From a virus: a stretch of 64,000 nt of DNA. The notes under the pieces were generated by a model. It made no database searches. It was given only the letters and a program-made list of their open reading frames with translations, and had not been told where the DNA came from. How positions within the stretch are numbered: the stretch's first letter is position 1; each line of letters starts with the position of its first letter. This document shows, one piece after another, positions 24,406-33,576 of the stretch. The stretch spans positions 1 to 64,000 of the IMG/VR virus record IMGVR_UViG_3300008267_000009; one strand, given 5' to 3'. Made by a program: the position numbers and the translations under genes.

Positions 24406-25132
24406 ATTTGGTTCTGCAAGACCTTATAATAATGAAAATGAGCACAAGTCTTTAGAGCCAGGGCCAGCTAAAAATTTTATGCCAAATTGGTGGAAAGATG
24501 CAACAAAATATTGGGTTGATGATAACGGAGATCCAATAATGGCAGCATACAATAAAGATGATGAGCTAGAAAAATCTTTAGGGTTTAAATCTTGTCCAGC
24601 ACTCCTAGATGTTTTTTCAACAGGATATGTTTTAAGAACTCCGACAGACATAATGTTTGCCCAGTATGATGGAGAGCCACATGTAATTATTGATCCAAAA
24701 TATAAAGATTTTTGTGAAGCAAGAAGTAGCATGCCACAGTTTGAATATCCTCATGGATATAGCAAAAAGCATTTTCATTGGTGGCCTAATTGGGGAATAC
24801 AAATGCCAGATGGATATAGTGCTTTAGTAACTTCTCCTCTCAATAGAAATGATCTACCATTTTTAACAGTTAATGGAATAATAGATAGCGATAGGTATAC
24901 TTTGCCAGGCTTAATGCCATTCTTTTTAAAAGAAGGGTTTTCTGGTTTAATTCCAAAAGGAACACCGTTTGCTCAGATATTTCCGATAAAGCGTGAGGCT
25001 TGGACTTCAGAGATGGTATACTATAGTAATGACGAAATGTACGATAGGCACATGTCAATCGTATCAAAATTTAGAGTTAAATTTGGCGGAGTTTATAAAA
25101 AAACAACTTGGGTTAAAAAAAGCTATGAATAA
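24392..25132 (+). CDS. Paralogue of the preceding unknown protein (246 aa)
   Basis: Begins MPKIKFGSARPYNNENEH. Shares order of words with the neighbour: GYVLRTPTDIMFAQYDGEP, then WGIQMPDGYSALVTSP, and FSGLIPKGTPFAQIFPIKRE. This is a plausible duplicate fold of the previous protein, perhaps beta-sandwich or cupin-like. No catalytic motif recognised. Overlaps the previous gene by 14 bases and stands between oxygenases B and C, so a shared pathway is likely. Confidence 0.55.
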   Translation: MPKIKFGSARPYNNENEHKSLEPGPAKNFMPNWWKDATKYWVDDNGDPIMAAYNKDDELEKSLGFKSCPALLDVFSTGYVLRTPTDIMFAQYDGEPHVIIDPKYKDFCEARSSMPQFEYPHGYSKKHFHWWPNWGIQMPDGYSALVTSPLNRNDLPFLTVNGIIDSDRYTLPGLMPFFLKEGFSGLIPKGTPFAQIFPIKREAWTSEMVYYSNDEMYDRHMSIVSKFRVKFGGVYKKTTWVKKSYE

Positions 25133-25141
25133 GGAGAAAAA

Positions 25142-25894
25142 ATGGACAATATAATTTCTTTCGATAGTGACGTTTTGTTTAAAAGCGCTCACGACGATGA
25201 TATCATTCAAAATCATGATTCTTTAGAAGAGGGTAAGCATATTAGAACTGCTAGAAAGTCAATCACCCCTTCAGGTTATTTTGGGTCTGGTCCAGAGATG
25301 ATAGGCGAAATAGAAAATTTTCTTACAGAAGAAGAGTGCGACTATCTAGAAAATTTTGCCAGAAACAATAAGATCTGGGACGTAACCGAATCTCATTATA
25401 ATGAAAATGGCACAATTATTTATGATCACAGACCATGGGAAAATAGAGTAGCTACACTAAACACCTTAATGAAAGCAGATCAAAAAGTTGTAGACATGCT
25501 TCGTGAAGTAATAGCAAGATTTAAACCAGTTATAGAAGATTTTTTTGGTGTTGTAGAAGTTGAGCCAACAAACCCAGCTATAGTTAGATGGCCAGTAGGA
25601 ACTTTTCAATTTCCACATGCAGATAAAGAATTACACGAGGGTCCAGATGCAGGAACTGAAAACGATTTCCCTTGGTATGACCTAGGAACAATATTTTATT
25701 TAAACGAAGATTATGAAGGAGGGGAGCTTCATTTCCCATTACAAAAAATTGCATTCAAGCCAAAAAGAAGAGCGGTATATTTTTTCCCAGGAGACAAAAA
25801 TTATATTCACGGAGTAGATAAGGTTACAAAGGGAACAAGATATACATCTCCATGGTTTTGGACTATTAAACAATTAACAAAGGAAGACAAGTGA
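25142..25894 (+). CDS. 2-oxoglutarate/Fe(II) oxygenase (C)
   Basis: 250 residues, SD AAGGAG. H159 and D161 (FQFPHADKEL), H223 (NYIHGVDKV) and R233 (KGTRYTSPWFW) as the 2-oxoglutarate base. GGELHFPLQKI and KPKRRAVYFFPG words are intact. An N-terminal segment (60-75, LTEEECDYLENFA) is the usual start of prolyl-4-hydroxylase folds. Confidence 0.85.
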   Translation: MDNIISFDSDVLFKSAHDDDIIQNHDSLEEGKHIRTARKSITPSGYFGSGPEMIGEIENFLTEEECDYLENFARNNKIWDVTESHYNENGTIIYDHRPWENRVATLNTLMKADQKVVDMLREVIARFKPVIEDFFGVVEVEPTNPAIVRWPVGTFQFPHADKELHEGPDAGTENDFPWYDLGTIFYLNEDYEGGELHFPLQKIAFKPKRRAVYFFPGDKNYIHGVDKVTKGTRYTSPWFWTIKQLTKEDK

Positions 25895-26631
25895 TTAGTC
25901 AAGAAATTTTAGATAAATATCCAACAATTAAAGAGTGGAAAGACGACGTCTTTACTGTTGAAAATTTTATTTCCGAGCAAGAAGCAGAAGCTATGATTAA
26001 ATATTTAGAATCATTAGTTGAAAGTGGAAGACTTAAGTGGAATCAAATTTCTTTTTATGACTCTTTTGCAATGGGATTCTGGGACTCAGATCCTACTCTG
26101 CCAGAGTTTGGCCTACCAGAAGACTACTTTAACAGATTAAAGTTTAAATTTAAAAAGTGTGGCGAAGATATATTTGGACATAAATTTGCTGAAATTAGTT
26201 ATCATGCTCAAAAGTGGGTAGAAGGAGCTTTCGCAGATTTTCATTCAGACAATTCAAAAGACGGTAAGCCAACAGCGTTTGAAAGAAGTAGATATGCTGG
26301 ATTCTTATACTTAAATGATGATTTTGATGGAGGCATATTAAACTTTCAACATTATGATATAGCAATAAAGCCAAAGGTTGGTTTATATGCAATATTTAAA
26401 GGCGGACATGGTAACGAACACGAAGTCACTCAAGTCAAAAATACTAGAAGAGATAGATATACAATAGGATCTTTTTGGGATGACGCTAGAATGGAATATA
26501 CAGACGAACAAAGGCAAAGGTGGGCTGATGAATTAGCTGCAACTAGAAAAGAACAAGATTTGTCTTACGATCAATGGGCAAAAGACAAAGCTGCTGGAAA
26601 TGCTCCAATTTATAAGGGTAAGGGTGAATAG
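25891..26631 (+). CDS. 2-oxoglutarate/Fe(II) oxygenase (D)
   Basis: 246 residues from a GTG start overlapping the previous stop (GTGA). H118 and D120 (FHSDNSKDGK), H177 (GNEHEVTQV) and R189 (RRDRYTIGSFW). GGILNFQHYD and KPKVGLYAIFKG replace the usual words. A long charged C-terminal tail (EYTDEQRQRWADELAATRK) sets it apart. N-terminal domain has FISEQEAEAMIKYLESL. Confidence 0.8.
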   Translation: MISQEILDKYPTIKEWKDDVFTVENFISEQEAEAMIKYLESLVESGRLKWNQISFYDSFAMGFWDSDPTLPEFGLPEDYFNRLKFKFKKCGEDIFGHKFAEISYHAQKWVEGAFADFHSDNSKDGKPTAFERSRYAGFLYLNDDFDGGILNFQHYDIAIKPKVGLYAIFKGGHGNEHEVTQVKNTRRDRYTIGSFWDDARMEYTDEQRQRWADELAATRKEQDLSYDQWAKDKAAGNAPIYKGKGE

Positions 26632-26633
26632 TA

Positions 26634-27332
26634 ATGAATAATGTTAATGTTAAAGATTTGACAGAAAATCTTACAATTTTTGCTGATAAAATATTTGTTT
26701 TTAAAAATGTTATAAATTTAATGGAAAGTTGGCCTAGAGAGCTAGAAGAGTTAGATGCAAGATTTGAAGATGAAAAAACATTTAATATAAAAGGAAACCC
26801 ATTAAAGCAGCTAGGTCCTTGGTTGCCATGGCCTGCAAACGATGACCCAGAGTATTTTTATGGTAGAACTAAAACAGGGCATTTTATATTTAATCATTCT
26901 TCTGAGCCATCTGGAGGAGATTTAATTGCCTATGATCTTGTAGAGGTTATGAGAAAAGCAGCAGAAGAATTGGCTCAAAAATATTTTAGTAGATTAGATA
27001 TAAAGGACATACCTCATCTTCCTAGTACCTTTGAAATTAAAGAATACAACACTGGCTCAGACATGGGGCCACATTTTGATGATTTCCCAGGAGACGATAA
27101 TCAAACAATATTATCTGCTGTTATTTATATTAATGATGACTATGAAGGTGGAGAATTAGCGTTTCCTCAACATAATATTACAATTAAACCAGAATCTGGA
27201 TGTTTAATATTTTTCCCTTCTACTCCAGATTATATTCATCAGGCAAAAGTTGTTACATCTGGTAAAAAATATTGTGTTCCACTATTTTTCTATAAAAACC
27301 CTCCAGTATCAATTTCTGACGATAAGGGCTAA
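26634..27332 (+). CDS. 2-oxoglutarate/Fe(II) oxygenase (E)
   Basis: 232 residues. H147 and D149 (GPHFDDFPGDD), H202 (DYIHQAKVV) and K211/K212 (SGKKYCVPLFFY). GGELAFPQHNITIKPESG is intact. Last of the run and two bases after gene D. The substrate may differ from A and B, since the region before the His motif is distinct (MESWPRELEELDARF). Confidence 0.82.
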   Translation: MNNVNVKDLTENLTIFADKIFVFKNVINLMESWPRELEELDARFEDEKTFNIKGNPLKQLGPWLPWPANDDPEYFYGRTKTGHFIFNHSSEPSGGDLIAYDLVEVMRKAAEELAQKYFSRLDIKDIPHLPSTFEIKEYNTGSDMGPHFDDFPGDDNQTILSAVIYINDDYEGGELAFPQHNITIKPESGCLIFFPSTPDYIHQAKVVTSGKKYCVPLFFYKNPPVSISDDKG

Positions 27333-27337
27333 AGTAA

Positions 27338-29044
27338 ATGAGCTACCAGTCAAAAATTATGCAAGAAAATCCAATAGGATTTTGGAGACTTGACGAGAGT
27401 AGCGGAACTACAGCATATGATTTTTCAGGATGCTCAAATAACGGAACTTACTCTGGAACCTTTAACTATAATATATTGCCTCTAGTTTCTGGTGGCACAA
27501 GAGGAACTTTAATCACAAACTCTTCTTCTATATCTCTTCCAGTAACTAAAAACTATTATGCTGTTACAGCAACAGAAGGTCTAGCAACTAAATATACAAG
27601 CGATAACGATTTTACGCTTGAAGCCTGGATTTATCCAATGTTTTATGGATCTTCTAACGATATACAAAAAATATTTGGTTCTTCTGAAACTGGAATATTT
27701 TGGCAAAAAGGAAATATTATTTTTAAGGTTGGATCTGAATCCGTAGAGTATAGCCTGCCATATATTAAAAAATCAATTTACTTAGTTGCAGTATATACAA
27801 CCAGGTCTATTGTAATTTATATTGATGGTATACAGGCAGCCTCAAAAACTTTATCTAATTTTAAATTTTCTGCAACAAATTTTGAGCCATCAATAGGTCC
27901 TTGTAATACTGCACAGGATTCTTTTATAGTTGATGCTCCAGCAATATATAGATATGCATTAACAGATGCTGCTATAAAAAAACATTATATAGATGGTAAT
28001 ATCACATCTCCAGCAATTCAAGTTGTATTTCCAGACGAAGGAGTTTTGTTCTCTGGTACTGATGCAAATATAAGATCTACCTATGAGTACTCTTATCCAA
28101 TTAATAAAAAATGGGAAGACATTTTATCTTCTAACACTTATTATGATAATGAATCTAGGTACGTTTCTTTTTATTCTGATTTATCTGGAGCACAAACATT
28201 TGTATATCAAGACTCTGTTTTAATACCAAATAGTTTAGGTCTAACTACATCTAAAATTGAATGGAGAGATTCCGAATTAGTTTCTGTTCGTTCAAGCGTA
28301 GATGGCATTAACTGGCAGGTCTGTACTAATGGTAGCCCAGTACCTCAGTATAAAATTGGATCATTTTCTTCAGAATATAAACTGTATCTTGAAATTACAA
28401 TGACAACAACAGATGTTGCAAAATATAAGCCTAGGCTATCATTTTTTTGCGTAAGTTTTTATTCAGATAGAACTTTATACGCAGACAACTACGGAGACAA
28501 AATTACTTCAACTTCTGATTATAATTTATCTTCAATCAGGTACCCAGTATTGTCAAGAAATTATATGAATGGAATTAGGCCCTTATCAGACAAATTTACA
28601 ATAAACACCCTATCAGATATAAAATCAATAGAAATGATTTACACTCCTACCGCAACTATCGGAAATGGGTTGGTAAATGGATTATCATGGAATAATAGCG
28701 GAGCAATAACAAAAAGTAATATAAGCAAGATATACATCAATAACGTAGATATTTCAACCCAATCAAATATATCATCATATTTAATCCCAGAGCAGCCACA
28801 CCACATAGTGGTTGTTTTTACATCACCAATTACAGGGGCCATAGACCTAAATGTTGGTGGCGGACAGAACTTATATAAAAATATAGCAATATACCAAAAA
28901 GAAATTACTGGCAGTATTTGTGACACCCACTTTACCTTGTATACTGGGCAACCTCAGTCTAGCTTAACAGAGCCAGTCGTAACCCTGACAGATAGTGAGC
29001 TAAAATACTATAACAATGACTGGGTGGTTATCCAAAGCGTATAA
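27338..29044 (+). CDS. LamG/concanavalin-like adhesin (568 aa)
   Basis: The N-terminal domain (ENPIGFWRLDESSGTTAYDFSG, then DFTLEAWIYP, and APAIYRYALTDAAIKKHY) is the LamG/pentraxin-type lectin fold common in phage and bacterial adhesins, residues about 8-230. The rest is beta-rich and unassigned. It lies immediately downstream of the oxygenase run, perhaps the tail end of the adhesion module. SD weak. Confidence 0.7.
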   Translation: MSYQSKIMQENPIGFWRLDESSGTTAYDFSGCSNNGTYSGTFNYNILPLVSGGTRGTLITNSSSISLPVTKNYYAVTATEGLATKYTSDNDFTLEAWIYPMFYGSSNDIQKIFGSSETGIFWQKGNIIFKVGSESVEYSLPYIKKSIYLVAVYTTRSIVIYIDGIQAASKTLSNFKFSATNFEPSIGPCNTAQDSFIVDAPAIYRYALTDAAIKKHYIDGNITSPAIQVVFPDEGVLFSGTDANIRSTYEYSYPINKKWEDILSSNTYYDNESRYVSFYSDLSGAQTFVYQDSVLIPNSLGLTTSKIEWRDSELVSVRSSVDGINWQVCTNGSPVPQYKIGSFSSEYKLYLEITMTTTDVAKYKPRLSFFCVSFYSDRTLYADNYGDKITSTSDYNLSSIRYPVLSRNYMNGIRPLSDKFTINTLSDIKSIEMIYTPTATIGNGLVNGLSWNNSGAITKSNISKIYINNVDISTQSNISSYLIPEQPHHIVVVFTSPITGAIDLNVGGGQNLYKNIAIYQKEITGSICDTHFTLYTGQPQSSLTEPVVTLTDSELKYYNNDWVVIQSV

Positions 29045-29068
29045 TTTGAACATTTTGATGACAAAATG

Positions 29069-29097
29069 TAGACTTATGTATTAAAGAATGGTATCAT
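29069..29097 (+). promoter_or_regulatory. Promoter TAGACT-17-TATCAT
   Basis: TAGACT (29069-29074), 17-base spacer, TATCAT (29092-29097), eight bases before the ATG at 29106. Starts the head gene block. A different start at 29088 is possible. Confidence 0.45.
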
Positions 29098-29105
29098 ATT
29101 ATCCT

Positions 29106-29450
29106 ATGGATATTAAAAGATTAAATCAGACTACTGTTGAAGAAACAACACTTGGCATATATGTTTGGGAAATGCCAGACGGTAGATGGATTGGAGATGA
29201 CGATGGCAATTTTCTTTCGATCACGTCAAAAAAAGGCAATAGATCCAGAATCGATGCTTTGGCTAGAGAAGTTCGCTCATACGGCATATATGAGGGCGGG
29301 CCTAAATTTCTTTCTAACAGAAGAAAAATATCAGACGAAGAATTTGAACACCAAAAACAAAGACTTGATTGGGGACTAGTTCCAGATCCTTTGGATATTG
29401 GAAACTATAAGGATGAAATGAGAGCCTTAAAAAATGGGGGAAATAAATAA
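29106..29450 (+). CDS. Hypothetical protein before the portal (114 aa)
   Basis: Begins MDIKRLNQTTVEETTLG. Contains YVWEMPDGRWIGDDDGNFLSI, a segment seen in small phage proteins, and an acidic and basic C-terminal tail. No domain identified; the position directly before the portal suggests a head-related or packaging role. The start at 29106 follows a -10-like TATCAT; an in-frame ATG at 29088 is the alternative. Its stop overlaps the portal start (TAATG). Confidence 0.55.
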   Translation: MDIKRLNQTTVEETTLGIYVWEMPDGRWIGDDDGNFLSITSKKGNRSRIDALAREVRSYGIYEGGPKFLSNRRKISDEEFEHQKQRLDWGLVPDPLDIGNYKDEMRALKNGGNK

Positions 29451-31036
29451 TGGAATTTATTGAAGACGATAATGAAATGCAAGATTCTATTAATATATCT
29501 AATGTAGCAGACTGGATGAAATTTAATGCGCCAAGTGCATCTACAGAAACAGACCCATTTAAGGTAGACGGAGAAGAATTACGAAAAATAAATGGACTAG
29601 GCTCCTCTTTTCGTAGAAAAATGGGAAGAGATCTTCAAAAAAGATTTGTTGGTATAGACGGAACTGCAACACAGCAAAACTTGTTAGCCCAAGCAATTAC
29701 TGGCTACGCAATGTTTGATTTAATTGAACCACCTTATAATTTAGAATATCTTTCAAAAATTTATGAAATCTCTCCATACAATTATGCAGCGATAAACGCT
29801 AAGGTTTCAAACATTGTTGGCCTTGGTTATTCTTTTGAGGAAACAGGAAAAACAAAAGATGCGCTAGATGAAATTGATGATCCTAAGCAGCTTGAAAGAG
29901 CAAGAAATAAAATTAATAGAATTAAAAGAGACCTAGAGCAATGGCTAGAGTCTGTAAATGAAGAAGAAACATTTACTGAAACGTTAGTAAAGGCTTATGT
30001 AGATTTAGAAGCAACTGGTAATGGATATATTGAAATCGGAAGAACTGTTGCTGGAAACATTGGATATATTGGACATATCCCAGCAAAAACTATGAGAGTT
30101 CGTAGACTACGTGATGGCTTTATTCAATTGCTATATGGCAAGGCTGTATATTTCAGAAATTTTGGAGACTTATCAACAGAGAATCCAATTGCTGGTGCTG
30201 AAGATAGGCCTAATGAAGTTATTCATCTAAAGAAATATACACCTACAAATAATTATTATGGAATTCCAGATATTATTGCCGCACAAAATGCAATGGCAGG
30301 AAACGAATTTGCTGGTAAGTATAACCTTGATTATTTTGAAAACAAGGCTGTTCCAAGATATATTATTACAGTAAAGGGAGCAAAGCTTTCTACAGATTCT
30401 GAGAGAAAGCTTCTTGAATTTTTTCAAGTAGGGCTTAAGGGTAAAAACCATAGATCTCTTTACATACCTTTGCCACCAGATTCTCCAGACTCAAAAGTTG
30501 AATTTAAAATGGAGCCAATTGAAGCTGGTACACAAGAAGGATCTTTTAATACATACAGACTGTCAAACAGAGACGAGATATTACTTGCCCACAGAGTTCC
30601 TATTAATAAGGTAGGAACCCCAGCTGGAGTAAATCTTGCAGTAGCTAGAGATGCCGATAAAACATTTAGAGAACAGGTCTGTGGCCCAGCACAAAATAAT
30701 TTAGCAAAGAAATTAAATAAAATTATTGAAGAAAAAACAGATGCTTTATTAATTAAATTTAATGAACTTACCCTTACTGATGAAGACACTCAGTCAAAAA
30801 TTGATGAAAGATATTTGCGTATGCAGGTAATTACCCCTAATGAGGTTAGAATTAGAAAGGGTATGATTCCAATTGAGGGGGGAGACGAGGTCGTTGATTT
30901 AAAGGCTGATGCGGCAGCTGAGCAGGTTGCACAAGCTGGAAAAACCAGGACTAGAGATTCTGAGCGATCTGCAAATTCTCCTGATAAATCTGGGGAGGGT
31001 CGTAATGCTAAAGGCGATGGGCGGTCAGCAGAGTAA
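29450..31036 (+). CDS. Portal protein
   Basis: A 528-residue portal of the PBSX/XkdE-like type. It forms the dodecameric ring at the head vertex through which DNA is packed and released. Seen: YNYAAINAKVSNIVGLGY (102-119), ETLVKAYVDLEATGNGYIEI (about 176-195), IPAKTMRVRRL, EVIHLKKYTPTNNYYGIPDI and the KYNLDYFENKAVPRYII segment in the middle. A charged low-complexity tail (RTRDSERSANSPDKS) ends it. Followed by protease and capsid genes in the usual order. Confidence 0.9.
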   Translation: MEFIEDDNEMQDSINISNVADWMKFNAPSASTETDPFKVDGEELRKINGLGSSFRRKMGRDLQKRFVGIDGTATQQNLLAQAITGYAMFDLIEPPYNLEYLSKIYEISPYNYAAINAKVSNIVGLGYSFEETGKTKDALDEIDDPKQLERARNKINRIKRDLEQWLESVNEEETFTETLVKAYVDLEATGNGYIEIGRTVAGNIGYIGHIPAKTMRVRRLRDGFIQLLYGKAVYFRNFGDLSTENPIAGAEDRPNEVIHLKKYTPTNNYYGIPDIIAAQNAMAGNEFAGKYNLDYFENKAVPRYIITVKGAKLSTDSERKLLEFFQVGLKGKNHRSLYIPLPPDSPDSKVEFKMEPIEAGTQEGSFNTYRLSNRDEILLAHRVPINKVGTPAGVNLAVARDADKTFREQVCGPAQNNLAKKLNKIIEEKTDALLIKFNELTLTDEDTQSKIDERYLRMQVITPNEVRIRKGMIPIEGGDEVVDLKADAAAEQVAQAGKTRTRDSERSANSPDKSGEGRNAKGDGRSAE

Positions 31037-31055
31037 TATCTGCTCGACTACTTAT

Positions 31056-31084
31056 TTGCGTTATATAGTATAACGGTATAAAAT
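31056..31084 (+). promoter_or_regulatory. Promoter TTGCGT-17-TAAAAT
   Basis: TTGCGT (31056-31061), 17-base spacer, TAAAAT (31079-31084), seven bases before the ATG at 31092; no SD present, so likely leaderless transcript for the protease-scaffold gene. Confidence 0.55.
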
Positions 31085-31091
31085 TAAGCAT

Positions 31092-32414
31092 ATGAATATA
31101 GAAAAATCCTATTGGTCTGCCAATGGCGAAAGCATTCATCTCTCAGTTCCTTTTACAAAGGTTAACCGTGAGAAAAGAACTGTTTCTGGATTTGCAACAC
31201 TAGATAACGTTGATCAAACTGGTGATGTTGTTACAGCAGAAGCAAGCCTAAAAGCTTTTGAAAATTTCCGTGGCAACCTTCGTGAGATGCACACACCTCT
31301 TGCTGTTGGAAAGGTTGTTTCTTTTAAACCAGAAACATTCTATGATCCAACCACAAAATCTTTTTATAGCGGAGTGTATGTTGATGCATACATTTCAAAG
31401 GGTGCACAAGATACATGGGAAAAAGTTCTAGATGGTACTCTTTCAGGATTTTCAATCGGCGGAAAAATTAATGAGTCTGACAATGAAGTAAATAAAGCTA
31501 CTGGTCAATCTGTTAGATTTATTAAAGACTATGATTTAATTGAACTTTCAATTGTTGACTCACCAGCAAATGAACTATGTAACATTTTGTCTATTTCAAA
31601 AGTTAACGGACAGTTAGTTTTTAAAGGAATAGCAGCAGATGTTAAAATGGAAAATATTTTTTATTGTGCAGAAAGTGATTCTGTTTTTATCTCAACAGAC
31701 AAAACTTATGTATCACCAGTTACAAATAAACCAGCAGAATTAATAGGTTGGGTAGAAAGTAATGATGTAAATAAAGCAAAAGAGATAGATAAAATTCTTG
31801 ATGCGTACAAGCAATCAAGAGTGTCGTTGCCTGAAACACAAACAATTGCAAAACAGGCAAACGCAGAAGGAGGTAATGAAGTGTCAGAAAACACAGAAAA
31901 CGTAGTTGCAGAAGATGCAGTAGCACCAGAAGCAGCCGTAGAAGAAACATCAGTTGTTGCTGAAGAAGCACCAGCTGAAGCTCCTGCAGATGCAGTAGCA
32001 GACGCTCCTGCCGAAACTCTGGAAAAAGCAGCCGACGTATCAGAAGTTGAGGTTGATGAACCTGATTTTGCAAAGATGCTTGGCGAAATTAAGAACTTTT
32101 TCTCAGAAACTGTAGCAAAGTCAGCAGAACAAAAGTCTGCTGAAGTTTCAGCAATCAAAGATTCAGTAGAGTCTTTTGCAAAGAATGTAGAAGCTAAGAT
32201 TACAGAATTGGCAGAACAAAATGCAGCGCTATCAAAGGCAGTTGCAGAAATTAACACACTAATCAACACAGTTGAGAAGCGTGTAGACGCAGTAGAATCA
32301 GACACTGCAATTAAGAAGTCCAGTGACCTTGGCGGGTCTCAGGAAGTTTTACAAAAATCCAAATCTAAATGGAACGGTTCTTTCCTCGGTTCCGTACAAG
32401 AATTAATCAAATAA
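31092..32414 (+). CDS. Prohead protease fused to scaffold
   Basis: 440 residues. The first 165 match the HK97-type S78 prohead protease: VSGFATLDNVDQTGDVV, H67 in LREMHTPLAVG, and S118 in TLSGFSIGG, with a final DLIELSIVDSPANELCN. Residues 270-430 are Ala/Glu-rich and coiled coil, as in the delta domain or scaffold. The protease would cut itself and the scaffold during capsid maturation. Placed between portal and major capsid. Predicted leaderless start. Confidence 0.88.
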   Translation: MNIEKSYWSANGESIHLSVPFTKVNREKRTVSGFATLDNVDQTGDVVTAEASLKAFENFRGNLREMHTPLAVGKVVSFKPETFYDPTTKSFYSGVYVDAYISKGAQDTWEKVLDGTLSGFSIGGKINESDNEVNKATGQSVRFIKDYDLIELSIVDSPANELCNILSISKVNGQLVFKGIAADVKMENIFYCAESDSVFISTDKTYVSPVTNKPAELIGWVESNDVNKAKEIDKILDAYKQSRVSLPETQTIAKQANAEGGNEVSENTENVVAEDAVAPEAAVEETSVVAEEAPAEAPADAVADAPAETLEKAADVSEVEVDEPDFAKMLGEIKNFFSETVAKSAEQKSAEVSAIKDSVESFAKNVEAKITELAEQNAALSKAVAEINTLINTVEKRVDAVESDTAIKKSSDLGGSQEVLQKSKSKWNGSFLGSVQELIK

Positions 32415-32428
32415 GGTAGGTGAAATAA

Positions 32429-33478
32429 ATGAGTAATGAACTATTAGAAAAGGCAGCAGAAGCAGGTACAACAGTATCAACAGGCTTTGGCTCCTCAACA
32501 GGTGGTACAGGAGTACACAGAGCTTCCGAAAACGGAAACGGTGGACTTCTAAACCCAGAACAATCAGCCCGCTTTCTAGATTATATGTTCGATGCTACCG
32601 TAATTGGTAAGGTCGCCCGTACAGTCCGAATGAAGGCCGATACAACAGAGATTGACCGTATGTCAGTCGGAGAGAAACTAATGAAGCTTGCTTCAGAAGG
32701 TGAAAACACAGGCACAAACAGTGCAGTGACTTTCTCAAAGATTTCTCTAACAACAAAGAAGCTTCGCCTAGACTGGGAGCTTTCAACAGAAGCACTTGAA
32801 GACAACATTGAAGGTGCAGATCTAGAAGATCACATTGCACGTTTGATGGCAACACAGGCAGGTAATGATATTGAAGATGTAGTTCTTAACGGAAATACAG
32901 CTCTAACTTCAGACAACCTATACAAGTCATTTGACGGTGTTGTAAAGAAGGCAAAGGCTAGCGGACACGTAGTTGACGCAGCAGGTGCTAATATTTCTCG
33001 TGCAGTATTCAACTCAGCGTTGAAGGCACTTCCACGCAAGTACAAGCAACGTCGCCAGGATCTTCGATTCCTTGCAGGATCTAACTTGATCCAGGACTAC
33101 TTGTACTCAACATCACAAAACATCCAGAACGTAAACCCACAAGATATTGCTTCAAGCATTATCCGTGGAGATCAACCAGGTCTTGGTGGTCCAGCTGGAT
33201 TCGTTGCACCATTCGCATTCGGTATTCCAATCGTTGAAGTTCCTCTTCTAAAAGAGGCACAAGACGGTGACTACTCTGGTGAGACTGGCGATCACGGAGA
33301 CGTACACTTGACATTCCCAAATAACGTAGTTATTGGTATCAAGCGTGATGTAACTGTATATCGCTTCTTCTGGCCAAAGAAGGACTCTATCGAATACACA
33401 ATGTTTACTCGTGTTGGCGTTCAGATTGAACAAGCTGATGCATGGGTAGTTGTAAAGAACGTTAAGGTCGCTTCCTAA
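32429..33478 (+). CDS. Major capsid protein (HK97 fold)
   Basis: 349 residues, SD AAGGTAGGTG. Position, length and layout fit the HK97-fold shell protein: N-terminal Gly- and Thr-rich region (TVSTGFGSSTGGTG), FLDYMFDATVIGKVARTVRM, then LRLDWELSTEALEDNIEGADLED with the domain A pattern, and a C-terminal region (GVQIEQADAWVVVKNVKV). Codons are relatively rich in C (ACTCGTGTTGGC and so on), suggesting selection for high expression. A strong terminator follows. Confidence 0.88.
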   Translation: MSNELLEKAAEAGTTVSTGFGSSTGGTGVHRASENGNGGLLNPEQSARFLDYMFDATVIGKVARTVRMKADTTEIDRMSVGEKLMKLASEGENTGTNSAVTFSKISLTTKKLRLDWELSTEALEDNIEGADLEDHIARLMATQAGNDIEDVVLNGNTALTSDNLYKSFDGVVKKAKASGHVVDAAGANISRAVFNSALKALPRKYKQRRQDLRFLAGSNLIQDYLYSTSQNIQNVNPQDIASSIIRGDQPGLGGPAGFVAPFAFGIPIVEVPLLKEAQDGDYSGETGDHGDVHLTFPNNVVIGIKRDVTVYRFFWPKKDSIEYTMFTRVGVQIEQADAWVVVKNVKVAS

Positions 33479-33492
33479 TTAGGAAATAGGCT

Positions 33493-33528
33493 TGAAAAGC
33501 CCCCAAATTTATTTTTGGGGGCTTTTCA
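33493..33528. terminator. Strong bidirectional terminator after the capsid gene
   Basis: A 15-pair perfect stem (33493-33507 with 33514-33528), core GCCCCC/GGGGGC, loop TTTATT, with A-rich 5' and T-rich 3' sides, so it works for either direction. It lies 14 bases after the major capsid stop. Stops most transcripts there, leaving the capsid message abundant. Confidence 0.85.
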
Positions 33529-33545
33529 TTTGAATTTAACAATGA

Positions 33546-33551
33546 TATAAT
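33546..33551 (+). promoter_or_regulatory. -10 TATAAT of the connector block
   Basis: Perfect TATAAT, with TTTTCA (33523-33528) at a 17-base spacer as weak -35 inside the terminator's 3' arm. It would restart transcription for the connector genes. Confidence 0.45.
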
Positions 33552-33576
33552 TAAATACCTAGAAAAAGGAGACAAT

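Noticed and set aside
31706-32305. 199-residue leftward frame over the scaffold part
   Set aside because: Antisense of the Ala/Glu-rich coiled coil, giving a Ser/Ala-rich low-complexity translation.
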